DNA of 10,135 bases, from the NCBI GenBank assembly GCA_024278255.1, contig JAJRTP010000270.1, positions 1 to 10,135 of the forward strand. The letters are read 5' to 3'. Below are positions 5,860 through 10,135 of this stretch, in pieces. The position numbers were made by a program, and so were the translations under genes. The DNA is from Chloroflexota bacterium (GTDB lineage Bacteria; Chloroflexota; Anaerolineae; Promineifilales; Promineifilaceae). The number at the start of each line of letters is the position of its first letter. Position 1 is the first letter of the stretch. The notes beneath the pieces were generated by a model. That model searched no databases. It was not told where the DNA came from and saw only the letters and a program-made list of their open reading frames with translations.

Positions 5860-7697
5860 ACCCGCATACCCCCATGCACATCCGCCCCGCCGTTCCCGCA
5901 GACGTACCTGACATTCTGTCGCTGGTAAATGATCACGTCCGTCAGGGGGATTTGCTGCCGCGCACGGCCGTATCCATCCGGGAAACGCTGGACGACTGGC
6001 TGGTGGGCGAAGACGAGGACGGCGACATCGTAGCCTGCGTCTCCCTCCTCTTTTACACCGACGCCCTGGCTGAAGTGCGTTCTCTGGCAGTAGCCGACAA
6101 GGCGAAAGGGCAGGGCTGGGGCCGCACCATCGTCAACGCCCTCATCGCCCAGGCCAAACTGCGCGGCGTGCCCACCCTCTTTGCCCTGACCCGCGCCGTC
6201 GGCTTCTTCCAGCGGGCCGGTTTTGCCGTCTCCACCATGGAACGTTTCCCGGAAAAAGTGTGGCGGGATTGCCACGCCTGCCCCCTGCTGGATGCTTGTG
6301 ATGAAACGGCCGTTGTCCTCCACCTCAACGCCCCGCACCCAATGCCCCATCCTTCGGCAAGCTCAGGACAAGATTACCTAAATATTCAATTATCCAATAT
6401 CCACGTATCACAATCAAAAGGAGTTTTACCCATGTCAACATCCAAAGTAAACAAAGTAGTTCTCGCCTATTCCGGCGGCCTCGACACCTCCGTCATCGTC
6501 CCCTGGCTGCGCGAAAATTATGATTGCGAAGTCATCGCTTTCTGCGCCAACCTGGGTCAGGATGAAGCAGAACTGGAAGGCTTGGCCGAAAAAGCCATCG
6601 CCAGCGGCGCCAGCAAAGTGTACATCGAAGATTTGCGCCACGAGTTCGCCAAAGATTTCCTCATCCCCATGATGCAGGCCGGAGCCATCTACGAGCGGCA
6701 GTACTTGCTGGGCACCTCCGTCGCCCGCCCCCTCATCGCCAAATGGCAGGTGGCCATCGCCGAAGCCGAAGGGGCCGACGCGGTAGCCCACGGAGCCACC
6801 GGCAAGGGGAATGATCAGGTGCGTTTTGAGCTGACCTACAAGGCGCTCAATCCCACCCTCAAAGTCATCGCCCCCTGGCGGGAATGGGATATCCGCTCGC
6901 GGGAAGACGCCCTGGCTTACGCCAAAAAGCACAACGTCCCCGTCGTCCAGACGGAAAAATCGATCTACAGTCGGGACGCCAACCTGTGGCATCTCTCCCA
7001 CGAAGGCGGCATCCTGGAAGACCCGGCCAACGAACCGGAAGAAATCATGTACCAATGGACTGTCTCCCCGGAAAATGCGCCGGACGAGGCGGAAGTGGTG
7101 AAGATTGACTTTGAGAAGGGCGTACCGACGGCCGTGAACGACGTGCAGTTACCCCCGGCCGTCCTCATTGCCCAACTGAACGATTTGGGAGCCAAACACG
7201 GCGTGGGCCGCATTGACCTGGTGGAGAACCGGCTGGTGGGCATGAAGTCCCACGGCGTCTACGAGACCCCCGGCGGCACGATTTTGTACGCCGCCCACCG
7301 GGAACTGGAATCCCTCTGCCTGGATCGGGACACCTCCCATTACAAGGAGCAGATGGCCGTGCGTTACGCAGAACTGGTGTACAACGGCAAATGGTTCACC
7401 TCGCTGCGGGAGGCGATGCAGGCATTTGTGGAGAATACCCAGGAATCTGTTACCGGCTGGGTGAAGTTGAAGTTGTACAAGGGGAATGTGATGGTAATCG
7501 GCCGTTACAGTCCGGAAAGCCTGTACCGGGAAGATTTCGCCACGTTCGGCCAGGAGGATGTGTACGATCAATCGGACGCAGTGGGCTTCATCACCCTCTT
7601 TGGTCTGCAAATGAAGGTAAAGGCGATGATGGAGGTCAGTGACGGTGGGCAGACGCGGTACGCTGCGCCGGATTACAGTAAGTTTAAGCGGGATTGA
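5856..7697 (+). CDS. argA: fused reading frame: ArgA-type N-acetylglutamate synthase (GNAT) followed by ArgG
   Basis: One 613-codon frame holds two enzymes. Residues 7-157 are a GNAT of the short ArgA type, which makes N-acetylglutamate from acetyl-CoA and glutamate. It shows EVRSLAV (73-79), the acetyl-CoA loop KGQGWGR (84-90), LFALTRAVGFFQRAGF (108-123) and the diagnostic EKVWRDCHACPLLDACDE (133-150). Residues 158-192 are low-complexity linker, and residue 193 is the natural start Met of argininosuccinate synthase. The start overlaps the MFS stop (ATGA); AGGAGG lies at 5837-5842, 13 nt upstream. The NAGS part would be a free protein in most genomes, so either a stop was lost or this is a true bifunctional enzyme. 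An internal start for ArgG (see 6432) means both forms could be made. A consensus indel in the linker cannot be excluded. Confidence 0.78.
   Translation: MNPHTPMHIRPAVPADVPDILSLVNDHVRQGDLLPRTAVSIRETLDDWLVGEDEDGDIVACVSLLFYTDALAEVRSLAVADKAKGQGWGRTIVNALIAQAKLRGVPTLFALTRAVGFFQRAGFAVSTMERFPEKVWRDCHACPLLDACDETAVVLHLNAPHPMPHPSASSGQDYLNIQLSNIHVSQSKGVLPMSTSKVNKVVLAYSGGLDTSVIVPWLRENYDCEVIAFCANLGQDEAELEGLAEKAIASGASKVYIEDLRHEFAKDFLIPMMQAGAIYERQYLLGTSVARPLIAKWQVAIAEAEGADAVAHGATGKGNDQVRFELTYKALNPTLKVIAPWREWDIRSREDALAYAKKHNVPVVQTEKSIYSRDANLWHLSHEGGILEDPANEPEEIMYQWTVSPENAPDEAEVVKIDFEKGVPTAVNDVQLPPAVLIAQLNDLGAKHGVGRIDLVENRLVGMKSHGVYETPGGTILYAAHRELESLCLDRDTSHYKEQMAVRYAELVYNGKWFTSLREAMQAFVENTQESVTGWVKLKLYKGNVMVIGRYSPESLYREDFATFGQEDVYDQSDAVGFITLFGLQMKVKAMMEVSDGGQTRYAAPDYSKFKRD
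6351..6372. repeat. dispersed-repeat-like segment in the NAGS-ArgG linker
   Basis: The segment containing CTTCGGCAAGCTCAGGAC resembles a short GC-rich intergenic repeat seen in many environmental bacterial genomes (recalled, not searched). In this frame it encodes PSASSGQ, a typical spurious peptide tag of such repeats. It is followed by AT-rich sequence up to the argG ribosome binding site. Its presence suggests the linker was an intergenic spacer that became translatable. It occurs only once in the window. Confidence 0.45.
6432..7697 (+). CDS. argG: argininosuccinate synthase (internal start within the fused frame)
   Basis: ArgG joins citrulline and aspartate with ATP cleavage to AMP and pyrophosphate, giving argininosuccinate, the penultimate arginine step. 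From the Met at 6432 the protein has 421 residues, a normal length. The N-type PP-loop AYSGGLDTS is at residues 12-20. GATGKGNDQVRFE, GRIDLVENRLVG and KSHGVYETPGG are all intact. AAAAGGAG at 6416-6423, 8 nt before this ATG, is the best Shine-Dalgarno in the operon and argues that free ArgG is made here even though the upstream NAGS frame runs into it without a stop. It is the last gene of the operon, 10 nt before a terminator-like hairpin. It carries one ACGGCCGT octamer (7128-7135). Confidence 0.93.
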   Translation: MSTSKVNKVVLAYSGGLDTSVIVPWLRENYDCEVIAFCANLGQDEAELEGLAEKAIASGASKVYIEDLRHEFAKDFLIPMMQAGAIYERQYLLGTSVARPLIAKWQVAIAEAEGADAVAHGATGKGNDQVRFELTYKALNPTLKVIAPWREWDIRSREDALAYAKKHNVPVVQTEKSIYSRDANLWHLSHEGGILEDPANEPEEIMYQWTVSPENAPDEAEVVKIDFEKGVPTAVNDVQLPPAVLIAQLNDLGAKHGVGRIDLVENRLVGMKSHGVYETPGGTILYAAHRELESLCLDRDTSHYKEQMAVRYAELVYNGKWFTSLREAMQAFVENTQESVTGWVKLKLYKGNVMVIGRYSPESLYREDFATFGQEDVYDQSDAVGFITLFGLQMKVKAMMEVSDGGQTRYAAPDYSKFKRD

Positions 7698-7707
7698 TGG
7701 ATGGGTT

Positions 7708-7755
7708 ACGGCCGTTTCTCAGAGCGTGAGGAAACGGCCGTTGCCATCTTTTCTT
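7708..7755 (+). terminator. operon-end hairpin built from two ACGGCCGT copies
   Basis: ACGGCCGTTTC (7708-7718) pairs perfectly with GAAACGGCCGT (7731-7741). TCA/TGA extends the stem by 3 bp past one bulged G, leaving a GAGCG loop. A T-rich stretch (TCTTTTCTT) follows after a few bases. It lies between argG and the convergent gene ending at 7761, so it probably ends the arginine operon transcript. The T-run is not immediately adjacent, so efficiency is uncertain. On the minus strand no T-run follows. Confidence 0.6.
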
Positions 7756-7760
7756 AAAAC

Positions 7761-9467
7761 TCAATTTTGGAAACTTTCTTGCCAATCCAAACTAAAAGGT
7801 GCTGGTTCGAAATGATTCTCTAAATTACGTGGCTCGTGATTTTCTCCAGTAACCTCAACTACTCCGGCTGCTTCAGCATTAGTAAATAAATAGCTTACGC
7901 TGAAGTTATCAAATCTCGCATCCGACGTTGGATTGCCAGCATAAGAACTGGAAAGCAAGCCTACACCACCCAAACCAATAATGCCATTATCCAGCCAAGA
8001 ACCCAGCAAACTCCCATTGGCATACAATATGATTCGATCACCATCACGAGTCACCTTGAGATGATTAACTATCCCACCACTATTAATTGCTGGCGAATAC
8101 GTAGGAGCTACAATTTGTGTAAATCCACTTGGATCACGACGGTATAATCGAAATTGTCTGACATCCGTATTTATGTCAAATAAATAATAAGAACTAAAAT
8201 TGCCCCCTATACCAAAAAGAATACCATAGCTACTACCGGGTGTTCCCTGCCAACGCGCATCCATTTCCACAGTGTAGTTTACCCCATCACAGGTTGGTGC
8301 ACGGAAAAGATAGAAATAGCCACCCTGTTTTGACAGGACACGATATTCTCCATTTAGATATTCGGAACGGACATATATATCTTCTCCCACTGACCAACCA
8401 CTTGCAGGATTACTAAAATCATCGAAGAAATCTCTACAATAATTGTTATAGATTGTAGGTAAAAAGGCAGCGATTTCTAACGTTGCTGGAAACGATAAAA
8501 TCCCGTTCGGGGTACTTATGAATATTTTAGTTCCGCTTTGATTTGATCTGGGTGCCTTGATAGGGTGATCAAATCTATAACTTCTCAATCTCTGGAATGT
8601 GCTGCCATCAAGCTCAAACAAATGGCTTGTACCATTCTCCTCGGTAATTGAAAGAAAAACCCGATCTTTTGCATAAGCATATCCAATATCATTGTCTACC
8701 ATTGTGGAAGTAAGGTCATTAAAAACATCAAAACTCCCCAATTGTGTAGACAAATCTCCAGACCAAATTTGGGCCACAGAAGTATATATTTTTTCTCCGT
8801 CCGGCGAAATTGCGATAACTGAAGAGTTGACTGGGCCATGTGGGCTTGAATGAGTTCGAGTAATCGGTTCCGTACTTATATTGTATCGATACAGCTTGTT
8901 AGGAGAAAAATGTTCACTGACAAACAAATCATTCCCGTCCACAGTTATAGCTATTCGTGGCTCTCCTCGAACAATTTCAGAAGAACTACTAATTTCGCTT
9001 TTAGTTACTGAATCAAAAATATGTATGCGATCAATTCCGGAACCCCCATCTCCAACAGAGTACAAGCGCCCTGGTCTCCCATAAAGAACGTCAATCGGCC
9101 TATTGGGAGATGCACCCGCTGGAACGATTCTATCCGTGATAATTAACGTAGACAGATCTATAAAAACGATTTCACCCGACGAGTAAAGGGCAACTGCCAA
9201 TTCATTACCAGTAGGATCAATGTCCATACCGCGCGGCTCACCGCCTACACTAACAGTTGTAATCAATTCCAAGGTATTGATAGAAATTACATCAACAGAA
9301 CCGCTAGCAGAGTCTGCTGCATATATCCGTTGCCGTGTATCATCTATAACTAAATCGAAATAAAGGCTTCCTTCATCTGAATAACCGAGCCGTAAAAATA
9401 ACGGCGTCAAGAAAACAAACAGCAACAATAAAAAAGGGACAATGTTTAGGTAGTAGCGTTTTATCAT
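7761..9467 (-). CDS. exported beta-propeller (YVTN/YncE-like) protein with C-terminal LamG-like domain
   Basis: No specific function is recognised. From the chosen start the protein has 568 residues. A basic N-terminus and a hydrophobic segment (about 7-28, including LNIVPFLLLLFVFLTP) act as signal or membrane anchor. Residues about 36-330 carry propeller-type repeats (IYAADSASGSVDVIS, VSVGGEPRGMDIDPTGNELAV, AISPDGEKIYTS). A short FLPTIYNNY linker resembles Chloroflexota secreted proteins. Residues about 345-527 form a jelly-roll/LamG-like domain (DDFSNPASGW, YTVEMDARWQG, HLKVTRDGDRIILYANG, FDNFSVSYL). The ATG at 9467 is preferred over TTG at 9491 because GGAGG (9482-9478) lies between them, 10 nt before the ATG. 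The gene is visibly AT-richer than its neighbours and lacks the octamer, so recent acquisition is likely. It may bind polysaccharide or surface ligands. Confidence 0.82.
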   Translation of the reverse strand: MIKRYYLNIVPFLLLLFVFLTPLFLRLGYSDEGSLYFDLVIDDTRQRIYAADSASGSVDVISINTLELITTVSVGGEPRGMDIDPTGNELAVALYSSGEIVFIDLSTLIITDRIVPAGASPNRPIDVLYGRPGRLYSVGDGGSGIDRIHIFDSVTKSEISSSSEIVRGEPRIAITVDGNDLFVSEHFSPNKLYRYNISTEPITRTHSSPHGPVNSSVIAISPDGEKIYTSVAQIWSGDLSTQLGSFDVFNDLTSTMVDNDIGYAYAKDRVFLSITEENGTSHLFELDGSTFQRLRSYRFDHPIKAPRSNQSGTKIFISTPNGILSFPATLEIAAFLPTIYNNYCRDFFDDFSNPASGWSVGEDIYVRSEYLNGEYRVLSKQGGYFYLFRAPTCDGVNYTVEMDARWQGTPGSSYGILFGIGGNFSSYYLFDINTDVRQFRLYRRDPSGFTQIVAPTYSPAINSGGIVNHLKVTRDGDRIILYANGSLLGSWLDNGIIGLGGVGLLSSSYAGNPTSDARFDNFSVSYLFTNAEAAGVVEVTGENHEPRNLENHFEPAPFSLDWQESFQN

Positions 9468-9545
9468 GTGCTTGATGCCTCCATATATCAACTACAAGAA
9501 AAAATTGGATTCTTCCCCCTAATTGGCGGTATTCCTCCGGCAGAA

Positions 9546-9575
9546 ATTATATACGAATTTCAAATCTTTTGATAA
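9546..9575 (-). promoter_or_regulatory. promoter of the propeller gene
   Basis: On the minus strand a perfect -10 TATAAT (9551-9546) is preceded after 18 nt by TTATCA (9575-9570), which matches four of six -35 positions. Transcription would begin near 9539, giving a leader of about 70 nt before the ATG at 9467. Both the promoter and the leader are AT-rich like the gene, so they probably travelled together. Confidence 0.6.
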
Positions 9576-9679
9576 CTTTTTGGGAATAGCGTAGAGTATC
9601 CGAGGCTTGTCTTTTCGTTAATTTCAATGGAATCTCTACGTACAATCTACTGGGAACTAAACGGCCGTCCCCAACGTTA

Positions 9680-9708
9680 TTGATCCAACGCAAAAAAACG
9701 CTTACACT
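9680..9708 (+). promoter_or_regulatory. possible promoter of the last gene, divergent from the propeller gene
   Basis: TTGATC (9680-9685) and TACACT (9703-9708) are separated by 17 nt, each matching four of six consensus positions. Transcription would begin near 9715, about 20 nt before the ATG at 9735. The rest of the 9483-9679 gap holds the divergent promoter, one ACGGCCGT octamer (9661-9668) and no other recognisable feature. Confidence 0.4.
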
Positions 9709-9734
9709 GTCTGCACAACCTGACGGAGGAGAAC

Positions 9735-10135
9735 ATGTCACGCAAAGCAAAAATATTAGCCATTGTGGGCGGCGCGGCCGTCGTCGGCGTCACGGCCGTA
9801 TCCCTCATCACCTTTCAACGAAACCAACAGGCCGAAAAAGACCTCGTCCCCGTGCCGGTGGGCGAAGTAGCAGGCGGGACAGAAACGGCCGTAACTATCG
9901 GCGGTGAATCATCCATCGCCTACGTCGCCGCCGGCCCCGCCCAACTGATCTTCAACCTCAGCGAAGGGCAGGAAGCGCCGGACGCGGTAGAACCAATCCC
10001 CGTCGTCGTCGGCGAGCCATTGTCGGCGGAAGAAGCGGCCCAGATCACCGCCCGCCTGCCGGAAATGCCCGCAGAAGAAGCCGACGCGCAGGAAGTCAAC
10101 CTGCCCAACGACCCCCACCCGCCCCCCCCCCCCCG
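9735..10135 (+). CDS. N-terminal part of an exported or membrane-anchored protein, possibly alpha-2-macroglobulin/Ig-like
   Basis: The frame starts at ATG 9735 with a strong Shine-Dalgarno GGAGGAG (9725-9731) and stays open to the window end (133 codons), so it is 3'-partial. The N-terminus MSRKAK is basic and is followed by a hydrophobic stretch (about 7-25, ILAIVGGAAVVGVTAVSLI), so it is a signal or anchor. The remainder is acidic and proline-rich, with LSAEEAAQITARLPEMP near residues 95-111. That pattern and a following proline run recall the N-terminal region of bacterial alpha-2-macroglobulin-like or Ig-like-domain proteins, but this is a weak memory-based match. Octamers at 9792 and 9885 show native composition. 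The final 13-C run may be a real proline stretch or a consensus artefact. Confidence 0.6.
   Translation, partial: MSRKAKILAIVGGAAVVGVTAVSLITFQRNQQAEKDLVPVPVGEVAGGTETAVTIGGESSIAYVAAGPAQLIFNLSEGQEAPDAVEPIPVVVGEPLSAEEAAQITARLPEMPAEEADAQEVNLPNDPHPPPPP

Larger units (their letters stand above)
49..9892. repeat. 29 copies of the palindromic octamer ACGGCCGT
   Basis: Start positions read by eye: 49, 211, 823, 894, 1020, 1121, 1794, 2010, 2075, 2195, 2265, 2366, 2687, 2723, 3221, 3459, 4025, 4187, 4385, 4481, 5845, 5964, 6306, 7128, 7708, 7734, 9661, 9792, 9885. In genes it is read mostly in two frames, as (D/N/H/Y)GR or TAV, and once as RP. Only about eight CGGCCG hexamers in the window lack the flanking A and T, so the octamer, not the hexamer, is the unit. 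It is absent from 7742-9660 and nearly absent from the MFS gene. Confidence 0.9.

Noticed and set aside
6435..7055. 206-codon minus-strand frame opposite argG
   Set aside because: Antisense shadow of a highly conserved gene; no independent start signals or family resemblance.
9468..9491. TTG start for the propeller gene
   Set aside because: The GGAGG lying after it and before ATG 9467 marks the downstream Met as the real start.
9680..9907. 75-codon plus-strand frame (Arg-rich)
   Set aside because: It overlaps the strongly SD-led frame from 9735 in another frame and reads GC-rich codons as arginine.
1..10135. CRISPR array, tRNA or rRNA genes, integrase or transposase
   Set aside because: No regularly spaced direct repeats, no cloverleaf sequence and no recombinase motifs were seen on either strand.

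Overview
The window is a GC-rich bacterial chromosome segment dominated by an arginine-biosynthesis operon read left to right. The inferred source is an uncultured Chloroflexota (Anaerolineae/Caldilineae-like) bacterium. That inference rests on the overall gene style, a Chloroflexota-like secreted propeller protein and a strongly iterated ACGGCCGT octamer; no marker gene fixes the taxonomy.

Layout. 1-410: 3' part of a MazG-like nucleotide pyrophosphohydrolase gene, probably cut by the window edge. 411-656: regulatory region with a sigma70-type promoter, a 24-residue leader peptide carrying eight arginine codons, and competing RNA stems ending in a strong intrinsic terminator just before argC. 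657-7697: one tightly packed operon, argC - argB - GNAT - argD - YpeA-like GNAT - MFS transporter - N-acetylglutamate synthase (ArgA-type GNAT) joined in frame to argG. Most junctions are between a 4-nt overlap and about 30 nt; the one wider gap (91 nt, before argD) holds a long hairpin. 7708-7755: terminator-like hairpin whose arms are two copies of the octamer. 7761-9467 (minus strand): AT-richer gene for an exported beta-propeller plus LamG-like protein, with its own near-consensus promoter and no octamer. 9680-10135: promoter and N-terminal part of a membrane-anchored or secreted protein that leaves the window in a run of cytosines.

How the genes work together. The GNAT domain at the start of the argG reading frame would make N-acetylglutamate, ArgB phosphorylates it, ArgC reduces it, ArgD transaminates it to N-acetylornithine, and ArgG acts later on citrulline. 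The genes for deacetylation (argE or argJ), carbamoylation (argF) and the lyase (argH) are not in the window. The transporter and the two other GNAT proteins have no assignable substrate.

Most notable: (1) a probable arginine leader-peptide transcription attenuator of trp/his logic upstream of argC; (2) 29 copies of the palindrome ACGGCCGT in 10 kb, absent from the AT-rich gene; (3) an in-frame NAGS-ArgG reading frame whose linker contains a GC-rich repeat-like segment and a good internal ribosome binding site.
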